From NCBI RefSeq assembly GCF_001719165.1, contig NZ_CP017057.1:1364001-1428000 (forward strand): a stretch of 64,000 nucleotides of DNA, written 5' to 3'. The notes under the pieces are model-generated. The model saw nothing but the letters and a program-made list of their open reading frames with translations, ran no database searches and was not told where the DNA came from. Shown in pieces: positions 9,955-17,216 of this stretch. Position 1 is the first letter of the stretch. Each line of letters starts with the position of its first letter. The translations under genes and the position numbers were made by a program. The stretch is from Erythrobacter litoralis. GTDB taxonomy: Bacteria > Pseudomonadota > Alphaproteobacteria > Sphingomonadales > Sphingomonadaceae.

Positions 9955-9981
9955 TTGCAAATGGGAAAGCGCGCTTATAAT
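9955..9981 (+). promoter_or_regulatory. Sigma-70-type promoter of tRNA-Ala
   Basis: A perfect -10 box TATAAT (9976-9981) is preceded by TTGCAA (9955-9960) with a 15-base spacer. Transcription would begin near 9988, about 50 bases before the mature tRNA. The spacer is short, but an exact TATAAT is rare in this GC-rich DNA. Confidence 0.6.
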
Positions 9982-10036
9982 GGCCGCTTCCCGCGGGCGG
10001 GCCCTATTCGGGCATGTTCGCAATCTGACTGGCTCG

Positions 10037-10111
10037 GGGCCTTAGCTCAGCTGGGAGAGCGCAACACTGGCAGTGTTGAGGTCAGCGGTTCGATCCCGCT
10101 AGGCTCCACCA
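10037..10111 (+). tRNA. tRNA-Ala (anticodon GGC)
   Basis: A complete cloverleaf of 75 bases: acceptor GGGGCCT pairs with AGGCTCC (one G-T pair), D arm GCTC...GAGC, anticodon stem CAACA/TGTTG with loop CTGGCAG and anticodon GGC at 10069-10071, T arm with GGTTCGATCC, and an encoded CCA end (10109-10111). It reads GCC (and possibly GCU) alanine codons. It sits between the FYDLN-acid gene and ffh. Confidence 0.96.
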
Positions 10112-10243
10112 GTCAAAGACATTCGTGGTGACAGCCGCATGGGAAATGCGGCAGTGATCCGCACGCTGGCCGACGAGGTTTCGTCCGCCGGCGTTTTCGC
10201 GTTTACCGGGCCTTCTGGATGGTCCGCGAGGAGTGACGAGGCG

Positions 10244-11686
10244 ATGTTCGACAATCTGTCCGACCGGCTTGGCGGCGTCTTCGATCGTCTCAAGGGCCGC
10301 GGCGCGCTCAAGGAGCAGGACGTGCGCGATGCCATGCGCGAAGTGCGCGTGGCCCTGCTCGAAGCCGACGTCGCACTTCCCGTCGCCCGCCGCTTCATCG
10401 ATTCGGTCACCGAAAAGGCCGTTGGCCAGGACGTTCTCAAATCGGTCACGCCGGGCCAGCAGGTCGTCAAGATCGTCCACGACGAACTCGTCGAGATGCT
10501 CGGCGGGGCCGATGTCGAGGGACTGAACCTCGAGGCGAAGCCGCCGGTCGTCATCATGATGGTCGGGCTTCAGGGTTCGGGCAAGACGACCACCACCGCC
10601 AAGCTCGCCAAGCTGATCCGCGAACGCCATGGCAAGAAGGCACTGATGGCCTCGCTCGACGTCAACCGTCCGGCGGCGCAGGAACAGCTTGCGGTGCTGG
10701 GCGAGCAGGTGAGCGTCGCGACGCTGCCGATCGTCGCGGGGCAGCAGCCGGTGGACATCGCCCGGCGCGCGATGGAATCGGCGCGGCTCCAGAATGTCGA
10801 CGTGCTCCTGCTCGACACCGCGGGGCGCCTGCATGTCGATGAAGCGCTGATGGCCGAAATGAAGGCCGTATCCACCGTCTCCGCACCCAATGAAGTGCTC
10901 CTCGTCGTCGACAGCCTCACCGGCCAGGACGCGGTCAATGTTGCGCAGAGTTTCAGCGGAGAGGTCCCGCTCACCGGCGTGGTCCTCACCCGGATGGACG
11001 GCGATGCGCGCGGCGGCGCGGCGCTCTCGATGCGCGCGGTCACGGGTAAGCCGATCAAGTTCGCTGGGACCGGCGAAAAGCTCGACGCGATCGAGACCTT
11101 CCGCCCGCAGGGCGTTGCCGACCGCATCCTCGGCATGGGCGATGTCGTCAGCCTCGTCGAAAAGGCGGCGGCGACGATCAAGGAGGAAGAGGCCGAACAG
11201 CTCCAGCGCAATTTCGAAAAGGGCAAGTTCGATCTCAACGACCTGCGCATGCAACTGCGCCAGATGCAGAACATGGGCGGGCTCGGCATGCTCGCCGGGA
11301 TGCTCCCGGGCATGAAGAAGGCGAAGGCCGCGATGGCCGCCTCGAACATGGACGACAAGGTGCTGGTTCACATGGACGCGATCATCGGTTCGATGACGCC
11401 CAAGGAACGCGCCAATCCCGCGCTGATGAACGCCAAGCGCAAGAAGCGCGTCGCGGCCGGCAGCGGGACGGACGTGCAAACCGTCAACAAGCTGCTCAAG
11501 ATGCACCAGGAAATGGGCCGGGCGATGAAGCAGATCAAGAAGATGGGCGGATTGAAGGGCCTCGCCGCGATGTTCGGCGGCGGCGGAGGACCGGGCGGTC
11601 CCGGCGGTATGCCCGGGCTTGGCGGGCCGGGCGGTATCGGCGGGCAGGGCGGCCTCCCCGGCCTTGGCGGGCCAAAGAAGAAATAG
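10244..11686 (+). CDS. ffh: Signal recognition particle protein Ffh
   Basis: 480 residues: N domain, G domain with GLQGSGKTTTT at 108-118, DTAGR and TRMDGDARGG motifs, and a Met-rich M domain (from about 300) that binds SRP RNA and signal sequences. The C-terminus is an unusual Gly/Pro/Leu-rich tail of some 35 residues ending PKKK. Start ATG 10244 has GAGGAG 10 bases upstream; longer starts lack family similarity. It begins the ffh-rpsP-rimM series. Confidence 0.97.
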   Translation: MFDNLSDRLGGVFDRLKGRGALKEQDVRDAMREVRVALLEADVALPVARRFIDSVTEKAVGQDVLKSVTPGQQVVKIVHDELVEMLGGADVEGLNLEAKPPVVIMMVGLQGSGKTTTTAKLAKLIRERHGKKALMASLDVNRPAAQEQLAVLGEQVSVATLPIVAGQQPVDIARRAMESARLQNVDVLLLDTAGRLHVDEALMAEMKAVSTVSAPNEVLLVVDSLTGQDAVNVAQSFSGEVPLTGVVLTRMDGDARGGAALSMRAVTGKPIKFAGTGEKLDAIETFRPQGVADRILGMGDVVSLVEKAAATIKEEEAEQLQRNFEKGKFDLNDLRMQLRQMQNMGGLGMLAGMLPGMKKAKAAMAASNMDDKVLVHMDAIIGSMTPKERANPALMNAKRKKRVAAGSGTDVQTVNKLLKMHQEMGRAMKQIKKMGGLKGLAAMFGGGGGPGGPGGMPGLGGPGGIGGQGGLPGLGGPKKK

Positions 11687-11732
11687 TTTCAGTTCACGAT
11701 TACAAACACTTCCATTCGAAAGGTAAGATAAA

Positions 11733-12230
11733 ATGGCAATTGCAATGAGGCTCTCGCGCGGCGGCGCCAAGAAGCGTCCCTATTATCGCATCGTCGTCGC
11801 CGACAACCGCGCCCCGCGCGACGGCAAGTATCTCGAGCAGATCGGGACCTACAATCCGCTGCTGGCCAAGGACGATCCCGCCCGCATCAAGCTCGACGAG
11901 GACCGCGCGCGTCACTGGCTTTCGGTCGGCGCGCAGCCGTCGGACCGCGTCGCCCGCTTCCTCGATGCCGCCGGCATCATGGAGCGCAAGGCCCGCAACA
12001 ACCCGCAGAAGGCCGAGCCGGGCGAGAAGGCCAAGGAGCGCGCCGAGGAGAAGGCCGAGAAGGCCCGCGAGGCCGAGGAAGCCGCCAAAGCCGCCGAAGC
12101 CGAAGCGAGCGAGGCCCCGGCCGAAGAGACGCCGGCTGAAGAGGCTCCGGCTGAAGAAGCTACGGCCGAAGAAGCTGCCGCCGAAGAGGCTCCGGCCGAA
12201 GAGGCGGGTGAGGAAAAGGCCGAGGGCTGA
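11733..12230 (+). CDS. rpsP: 30S ribosomal protein S16 with long acidic tail
   Basis: 165 residues, about twice the usual 80-90. Residues 1-85 are a normal S16 ([20 protein letters not shown] at the start, [11 protein letters not shown] near 75). The rest is a charged tail: first Lys/Glu/Ala helix-like, then an AEEAP pentapeptide repeat. Such tails occur in some alphaproteobacterial S16 proteins. A GAAAGG ribosome site lies upstream of ATG 11733. Second gene of the ffh-rpsP-rimM series. Confidence 0.95.
   Translation: MAIAMRLSRGGAKKRPYYRIVVADNRAPRDGKYLEQIGTYNPLLAKDDPARIKLDEDRARHWLSVGAQPSDRVARFLDAAGIMERKARNNPQKAEPGEKAKERAEEKAEKAREAEEAAKAAEAEASEAPAEETPAEEAPAEEATAEEAAAEEAPAEEAGEEKAEG
12120..12206 (+). 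repeat. 15-bp tandem repeat in rpsP (AEEAP pentapeptide)
   Basis: Five full copies and one partial copy of a 15-base unit starting at 12120, 12135, 12150, 12165, 12180 and 12195, each encoding A-E-E-(A/T)-(P/T/A). Copies differ mainly at third codon positions, so the array is not very recent. Length changes in steps of 15 bases would keep the frame. Confidence 0.85.
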
Positions 12231-12248
12231 TCCCCTCGATCCGCTCGC

Positions 12249-12271
12249 GCCGGGCCGGATGACGGCCCGGC
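12249..12271 (+). other. Intercistronic hairpin between rpsP and rimM
   Basis: A perfect 8-bp stem (GCCGGGCC with GGCCCGGC) and 7-base loop lie 19 bases after the rpsP stop and 18 bases before the rimM start. No T tract follows, so it is more likely an mRNA stability or partial attenuation element than a full terminator. Confidence 0.5.
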
Positions 12272-12289
12272 GGGGGTGGGGAGCGCGCT

Positions 12290-12790
12290 GTGGCGACAGA
12301 CCGGATAGAACTCGCCGCGATCACCGGCGCGCATGGCGTTGCCGGAGAAGTCCGGCTCAAGCTGCTGGGCGAGGGCATGGAGGCCCTCGCCGCGCATCAC
12401 ACCTTCAACGGGGGGGCGCTGACCCTTGCCAAGCTGCGCTCCGACAATAAGGGCGGCGCGATCGCGCGTTTTGCCGAGATCGCCACTCGCACCGAGGCTG
12501 AGAGGCTGCGCGGCACCGCGCTCACCGTCCCGCGGGCCGCGCTCCCCCCTCTCGGGGAAGGCGAATATTACCATGCGGACCTGATCGGCCTCGCGGTCGA
12601 GACCGATGCGGGCGAGAACGTGGGCGAGGTTATCGCGGTCGCCAACTTCGGCGCCACCGATATCGTCGAGATCCGCCGCGACCCGGCTCCTGACAAGGGG
12701 CCGGCGACCTTCATGGTGCCGATGACGGAGCAGGCGGTGCTGCGCTGGGACGAGACACGGATGGTGATTGCCGCCGCCTTTGCCGAATGA
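12290..12790 (+). CDS. rimM: 16S rRNA processing/30S maturation factor RimM
   Basis: 166 residues with an N-terminal RimM beta-barrel (AAITGAHGVAGEVRLK) and a C-terminal PRC-barrel (EGEYYHADLIGL, then GATDIVEI and FMVPMT). It helps assemble the 30S head and binds S19. Start is GTG at 12290, the only one that gives the conserved N-terminus. Normally trmD follows at once; here 3.2 kb of other genes intervene. Confidence 0.94.
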   Translation: MATDRIELAAITGAHGVAGEVRLKLLGEGMEALAAHHTFNGGALTLAKLRSDNKGGAIARFAEIATRTEAERLRGTALTVPRAALPPLGEGEYYHADLIGLAVETDAGENVGEVIAVANFGATDIVEIRRDPAPDKGPATFMVPMTEQAVLRWDETRMVIAAAFAE

Positions 12791-12829
12791 TTTCGGGAAC
12801 CCGGGGCCGCGCGCATGCGCTGGTGAGGC

Positions 12830-13522
12830 ATGAGACCCAACCCCGCCGCCCTTGCCAGCGCGCTTTTCGCGATCGGCGTGACCGGCTGCGACACCGCCCC
12901 GAGCGAGCAATCCGTCGAACCTTCGCCCAGCCCTGTTGAGGCAGAGATGATCACCGTCGAAGAGCGGATCATGGAAGGGACCGAATGCCCGGTCCTCGTG
13001 ACCCCTGACGGCGCGCGCTATGCCCTTGCGCTGGGCGAAGCCGACTTCGGCCCCGGCGATTATGTTCGCTTCACCGGCCCGCGTGCCCAAGCGAGTGTCT
13101 GCATGGAAGGCGAGGCGACCCTAACGCCCGACTATATAGAAAGCATCGATCCTCCCGCGCGCGACCGCGACCCGGCCCGTGCGGGAGGCATCGCGCTCGA
13201 CGTCGCCTATGTCACCGGGGCCTGGGCCGCCAAGGGGGTCGATGCGACCTGCGACCGGCCCGATTTCGAGATCAGCGAAAGCCCCGGCGCGATCGTGATC
13301 GAGACGCGGGTGAACGGGACGCCCGAGACCGCGCGCGTCGTTCTGGGCGACTATCCGCGCATCGACTGGGACGACCCGCTTCCCGACACCCCGATCGAGG
13401 CGCGCGGCCCCGACGGGCTCGCCGTGCTGCGCCCCGCGACCGACGCGGCCTATGATTCGATGGAGATTGCCGGGCACAGGATCGCGGGCGATGGGGCGGT
13501 CTTCGTGAAATGCGCAGGCTGA
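12830..13522 (+). CDS. Putative lipoprotein of unknown function
   Basis: 230 residues. Signal sequence with a lipobox ending at Cys20 (IGVTGC). The mature protein has a compact segment at about 40-105 (GTECPVLVTPDGARYAL ... GPGDYVRF) that looks like a small beta-barrel, perhaps DUF5818-like, then a second domain with two Cys (CDRPDF and the last CAG). No role can be assigned. It lies 39 bases after rimM and is the first of the genes placed between rimM and trmD. Confidence 0.75.
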   Translation: MRPNPAALASALFAIGVTGCDTAPSEQSVEPSPSPVEAEMITVEERIMEGTECPVLVTPDGARYALALGEADFGPGDYVRFTGPRAQASVCMEGEATLTPDYIESIDPPARDRDPARAGGIALDVAYVTGAWAAKGVDATCDRPDFEISESPGAIVIETRVNGTPETARVVLGDYPRIDWDDPLPDTPIEARGPDGLAVLRPATDAAYDSMEIAGHRIAGDGAVFVKCAG

Positions 13523-13835
13523 TGCGTCAAGAAGGACGCGATTCTCGCAAATTCAAAGATTTAACCTTTGTTACACCGCGTAATCCTGCTTCGCGAGAGA
13601 CCAGTCTCGGCCAAGATGCTTGCGGCGCGTCATAAGGTGATTGCGTCAGACGCAATTATCTTGCGTTTTTCCCGAAAGGCTCCGCTTCGGTTGAGATAAG
13701 TGCGGCACCGTGTTCTAATTCGCGCACTCGACAATTCGGGATCATCGCTTCGCGAGGGCAGCCTCCGCCGGAGCGTGTTCCCACGCGCCTGCAACGCTTT
13801 GTCAGAACGGGGAATGGACTGTGGAGAAGACCACG
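13523..13835 (+). promoter_or_regulatory. Upstream region of the betaine methyltransferase genes
   Basis: 313 bases without a supported gene, and more A/T-rich than its surroundings in 13545-13580 and 13635-13690. It contains a perfect inverted repeat ATTGCGTC-A-GACGCAAT (13640-13656), and an imperfect relative, GCGTC-N6-GACGC, at 13524-13539. I could not fix a convincing -35/-10 pair. The region most likely holds the promoter and control sites of the two methyltransferase genes. Confidence 0.5.
13640..13656. promoter_or_regulatory. Candidate operator: 8-bp perfect inverted repeat
   Basis: ATTGCGTC and GACGCAAT flank a single central A. It is about 180 bases in front of the methyltransferase start and could bind a dimeric regulator. 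The GCGTC/GACGC core recurs at 13524-13539. Function is inference only. Confidence 0.4.
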
Positions 13836-14654
13836 ATGAGCACCTTCGCGCCCGAACGCCAGCAGGATTACGGGGAGGATCCTCATGCAGTGCGCGAATC
13901 CGATGTCTATGTGAACGAATATGTCCGCGGCTTCGTCGAGAAGTGGGACGAGCTGATCGACTGGGAAGCCCGCGCCGAGAGCGAAGGCAAGTTCTTCATC
14001 GACCTTCTGCGCGCGCGCGGCAAGAAATCGGTGCTCGATGTCGCGACGGGCACGGGGTTCCATTCGGTCCAGTTGCTCAAGGCCGGGTTCGACGTGTTTT
14101 CCGCCGACGGTTCGGCCGAGATGCTCGCCATGGCGTTCCAGAACGCGGCCGACCACGATTTCGTGCTCAAGACCGTCCATGCCGACTGGCGCTGGCTGAA
14201 CAAGGACGTGCACGGCAAGTTCGACGCGATCATCTGCCTCGGCAACTCCTTCACCCACCTGCACGACGAGAAGGACCGCCGCCGCACGCTTGCCGAGTTC
14301 TACGCCGCATTGAAGCATGACGGGGTGCTGATCCTCGATCAGCGCAATTACGATGAGATCCTCGACAACGGCTTCAGCTCGAAGCACAAATATTACTATT
14401 GCGGCGACCAGGTCACGGCCGAGCCTGAATATGTGGACGACAGCCTCGCGCGGTTCAAATATTCCTTCCCAGACGGTTCAGACTATCATCTCAACATGTT
14501 CCCGCTGCGCAAGGAATATGTCCGCGGGCTGCTGAGGGATGTCGGCTTCCAGCGCATCCACACCTATGGCGACTTCCAGGATGACCACGAGGATGCGTGT
14601 CCCGACTTCTTCATCCATGTCGCCGAGAAGGAATATCTTGCAGATGACGAGTGA
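13836..14654 (+). CDS. Glycine/sarcosine N-methyltransferase (betaine synthesis)
   Basis: 272 residues. It closely resembles GSMT of halophiles such as Ectothiorhodospira: the block YVNEYVRGFVEKWDELIDW (25-43) with RAESEGKFFIDLL, the SAM motif VLDVATGTGFHS (66-77), and LDQRNYDEILDNGF later. The enzyme methylates glycine to sarcosine and dimethylglycine with SAM. ATG 13836 has a GGAGAA site 7 bases upstream; GTG 13821 is a weaker choice. The next gene, encoding the enzyme for the following steps, overlaps by 11 bases. Assignment is from family resemblance recalled, not a search. Confidence 0.88.
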   Translation: MSTFAPERQQDYGEDPHAVRESDVYVNEYVRGFVEKWDELIDWEARAESEGKFFIDLLRARGKKSVLDVATGTGFHSVQLLKAGFDVFSADGSAEMLAMAFQNAADHDFVLKTVHADWRWLNKDVHGKFDAIICLGNSFTHLHDEKDRRRTLAEFYAALKHDGVLILDQRNYDEILDNGFSSKHKYYYCGDQVTAEPEYVDDSLARFKYSFPDGSDYHLNMFPLRKEYVRGLLRDVGFQRIHTYGDFQDDHEDACPDFFIHVAEKEYLADDE

Positions 14655-15543
14655 CGCGATGACGGGCGAAGCGGGCGTCGCGGTCGCGCGCGACTATTAC
14701 GACAGCAGCGATGCGATCGAGTTCTACTCCACCATCTGGGGCGGCGAGGACATTCATGTCGGCATCTATGACGACACGCGCGACATCCGCGAGGCGAGCG
14801 CGACCACGGTCGATACCATGGCGCGATTGCTTTCCAGTGTGACAGGGGCCAGTGAGAGAGTGGCCAGTGATAGAGGGGCCAGTGAGACAGGGAGCAACCT
14901 GTCGCAGGCCCATGTGCTCGACATCGGTTCGGGCTATGGTGGCGGGGCGCGGCGGCTCGTCTCGAAACACGGCGCAGGTCATGTCACATGCCTCAACATC
15001 GCGGAGGAGGAGAACGCCCGCAACCGCAAGCTCACCGGCGAGGCGGGGCTGCTCGACCGGATCGATGTCGTCGACGGCTCGTTCGACGCGCTGCCTTTCG
15101 ATGACGGGGCTTTCGACGTTGTGTGGAGCCAGGACGCGATCCTGCACGCACCCGACCGCGGCGCGGTTCTGGACGAAGTCGCGCGGGTGCTGAAGCCCGG
15201 GGGGCGCTTCATCTTCACCGACCCGATGCAGGCCGACGGGCTTTCCGACCCCAGCGCACTCCAACCGATCTATGACCGCATCCATCTCCAGAACCTCGCC
15301 AGCTTCGGCTTCTACCGCGAAGGATTGAAGGCGCGCGGGTTTCAGGAGGTCGAAGTGCAGGATCGCTCGCGCCAGTTGCGCAACCACTATGCCCGCGTCG
15401 CCGAGGAACTCGACTCGCGCCGGGGCGAACTTTCGGCGAGCGACGAATTCGTCGACCGGATGATCGCCGGGCTCGGCCATTGGGTGCGCGGAGCGGACGA
15501 GGGCCGGCTGACGTGGGGGATCATGCTCTTCCGTAGGATCTGA
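14644..15543 (+). CDS. Sarcosine/dimethylglycine N-methyltransferase (betaine synthesis)
   Basis: 299 residues. The N-terminus ARDYYDSSDAIEFYSTIWGG (15-34) with EDIHVGIYDD and the SAM motif VLDIGSGYGGGAR (91-103) match SDMT, which converts sarcosine and dimethylglycine to glycine betaine. Residues 64-83 are a four-fold pentapeptide repeat just before the SAM motif, an insertion not expected in the family. ATG 14644 is used (AAGGA upstream, overlap with the GSMT gene); ATG 14659 is the alternative. A hairpin terminator follows. Confidence 0.87.
   Translation: MTSDAMTGEAGVAVARDYYDSSDAIEFYSTIWGGEDIHVGIYDDTRDIREASATTVDTMARLLSSVTGASERVASDRGASETGSNLSQAHVLDIGSGYGGGARRLVSKHGAGHVTCLNIAEEENARNRKLTGEAGLLDRIDVVDGSFDALPFDDGAFDVVWSQDAILHAPDRGAVLDEVARVLKPGGRFIFTDPMQADGLSDPSALQPIYDRIHLQNLASFGFYREGLKARGFQEVEVQDRSRQLRNHYARVAEELDSRRGELSASDEFVDRMIAGLGHWVRGADEGRLTWGIMLFRRI
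14832..14891 (+). repeat. 15-bp tandem repeat (x4) inside the dimethylglycine methyltransferase gene
   Basis: Four head-to-tail 15-base units start at 14832, 14847, 14862 and 14877; the last three all begin GGCCAGTGA. They encode S-S-V-T-G, A-S-E-R-V, A-S-D-R-G and A-S-E-T-G, in frame. The array forms a Ser/Ala-rich loop between the N-terminal part and the SAM-binding motif. Confidence 0.9.
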
Positions 15544-15576
15544 CGGGCTGGCGACACCGTTCGTCCGAGGCTAAGG

Positions 15577-15613
15577 AACGGGCGGGGCAGCGCTTGGGCG
15601 CGCCCCGCCCGTT
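15577..15613 (+). terminator. Terminator-like hairpin after the betaine methyltransferase genes
   Basis: A 12-bp perfect stem (15577-15588 with 15602-15613) and 13-base loop start 34 bases after the second methyltransferase gene. The 3' side reads GTTTCGTGTT, a weak T tract, so termination may be partial and allow read-through into the membrane protein and trmD. Confidence 0.65.
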
Positions 15614-15638
15614 TCGTGTTCCGAGGAGGAAAGCCGCC

Positions 15639-15968
15639 ATGTTCGAAGCGCCCGAATGGCTGTGGTGGGTGATGCTGGTCTCGCCGCTGATCCTGACGCC
15701 GATCGTCGCCAATATCGCGCTTGCCCGCGCCAAGGAGCGGCCCGGGTTCGGCGCGATGATGGGCATCGGCGCTTTGGGTGCGGTTCCGCTCGCTTTGTTC
15801 ATGGCCGCGACCCGAGAGGGCGGGCTGGGGGGCGGGTTCGTCTTTGCGCTTATCGTGCTTGCGGTCTGGGGCAGCACGGTCGGCGCGGCGCTGGCGAGCT
15901 ATGTCGACTGGCTGCGGCGCGAGGATGCCAAGCGGCGGCCGCCGCAGGATCTGACCGAAGCCGAATGA
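15639..15968 (+). CDS. Small membrane protein, unknown function
   Basis: 109 residues with three predicted membrane helices (about 6-25, 40-56, 63-88) and a basic C-terminal tail. ATG 15639 has a very good GAGGAGG site. Its stop overlaps the trmD start (ATGA), so it heads the trmD-rplS unit. Family not recognised; it resembles the short uncharacterised membrane proteins found before trmD in this group, but I cannot name one. Confidence 0.72.
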   Translation: MFEAPEWLWWVMLVSPLILTPIVANIALARAKERPGFGAMMGIGALGAVPLALFMAATREGGLGGGFVFALIVLAVWGSTVGAALASYVDWLRREDAKRRPPQDLTEAE

Positions 15969-16714
15969 GTTTCGCCGCCACTATCCTGACGCTCTACCCC
16001 GAGATGTTTCCGGGGCCGCTCGGCACGAGCATGGCGGGCCGCGCGCTCGAGCGGGGGGACTGGACCTGCGAGGCGGTGCAGATCCGCGATTTCGCAACCG
16101 ACAGGCACCGCACGGTCGATGATACGCCCGCAGGCGGCGGGGCGGGAATGGTGCTCAAGTGCGACGTGATCGCGCGCGCGGTCGATCATGCCACCGCGCT
16201 GCAACCCCAAGCCCCGATCCTCGCCATGACCCCGCGTGGCAGACCGATCACGCAGGCGCGCATTCGGGAACTCGTCGAAGGGCCGGGCGTCACGATCCTG
16301 TGCGGCCGGTTCGAAGGCTTCGACGAGCGCCTGTTCGAGGCCCGCCCGCAAATCGAGGAAGTGAGCCTTGCCGACATCGTGCTTTCGGGCGGAGAACCCG
16401 CCGCGCTCGCCATACTCGACGCTTGCATTCGGCTGCTTCCCGGCGTAATGGGCGCGGCTTCTAGCGGCGAGGAGGAATCCTTCGAGGACGGCCTCATCGA
16501 ATATCCGCATTACACCCGACCTGCGACATGGGAAGGGCGCACGATCCCCGAAGTGCTGCGATCGGGGGATCATGCGAAAATCGCCGCCTGGCGCAAGTCC
16601 ATGGCGCGCGAGACGACACGGTTACGCAGGCCCGATCTATGGGAGCGTCATGGGGACGCTCCGGACCGGTCTGCCTCTGGCGCGCAGCGTGAAAAGAAGG
16701 AATGGGACCAGTGA
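15965..16714 (+). CDS. trmD: tRNA (guanine-N1)-methyltransferase
   Basis: 249 residues of the SPOUT family. It has [11 protein letters not shown] at the start, [13 protein letters not shown], the knot segment [13 protein letters not shown] and the [20 protein letters not shown] block. It methylates G37 of tRNAs that read CCN, CUN and CGG codons, using SAM. It overlaps the upstream membrane gene by 4 bases and rplS by 4 bases. The C-terminus is extended by some 20 polar residues. Confidence 0.95.
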   Translation: MSFAATILTLYPEMFPGPLGTSMAGRALERGDWTCEAVQIRDFATDRHRTVDDTPAGGGAGMVLKCDVIARAVDHATALQPQAPILAMTPRGRPITQARIRELVEGPGVTILCGRFEGFDERLFEARPQIEEVSLADIVLSGGEPAALAILDACIRLLPGVMGAASSGEEESFEDGLIEYPHYTRPATWEGRTIPEVLRSGDHAKIAAWRKSMARETTRLRRPDLWERHGDAPDRSASGAQREKKEWDQ

Positions 16715-17079
16715 ACCTGATCCAGCAAATCGAAGCCGAGGAAATCGGCAAGGTCGAACGAGAAATTCCCAGCTTCCGGGCCGGCGACACCGTGCGTGTC
16801 GGCGTCAAGGTCAAGGAAGGCAACCGCGAGCGTGTGCAGAACTTCGAAGGCGTGGTGATCGCGCGTTCGAACCGCGGCATGGGCTCGAACTTCACGGTGC
16901 GCAAGATCAGCTTCGGCGAGGGCGTCGAGCGCGTCTTCCCGCTCTACTCGCCGATCATCGACGACATCACCGTGGTCCGCCGCGGCGTCGTGCGCCGGGC
17001 CAAGCTGTATTATCTGCGCGGCCGCACCGGCAAGCGCGCGCGCATCGCCGAACGCCGCGAGAACGCGCCCAAGGCGTAA
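16711..17079 (+). CDS. rplS: 50S ribosomal protein L19
   Basis: 122 residues with the L19 core [32 protein letters not shown] and the C-terminal [20 protein letters not shown] chose the GTG at 16711 because AAGAAGG at 16694-16700 is ideally spaced for it; an in-frame ATG at 16702 is only 1 base past that site. The GTG overlaps the trmD stop (GTGA). A strong terminator follows. Confidence 0.95.
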   Translation: MNLIQQIEAEEIGKVEREIPSFRAGDTVRVGVKVKEGNRERVQNFEGVVIARSNRGMGSNFTVRKISFGEGVERVFPLYSPIIDDITVVRRGVVRRAKLYYLRGRTGKRARIAERRENAPKA

Positions 17080-17101
17080 GCCTCGCGCTCCAAGCGAATT
17101 C

Positions 17102-17135
17102 AAAAAGGGCGGCTCCGCGAGGGGCCGCCCTTTTT
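17102..17135 (+). terminator. Rho-independent terminator of trmD-rplS
   Basis: A 12-bp stem (AAAAAGGGCGGC with GCCGCCCTTTTT) and a 10-base loop, 22 bases past the rplS stop. The arms end in A5/T5, so it could act in both directions. Confidence 0.9.
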
Positions 17136-17216
17136 CGTGCGCGAGCCTTTGCAATTCGCGCGCGCTTTCGTCATGTCGGCTGCCAGCAATGACGAAACGA
17201 AGGGGCCGTCCTTGAA

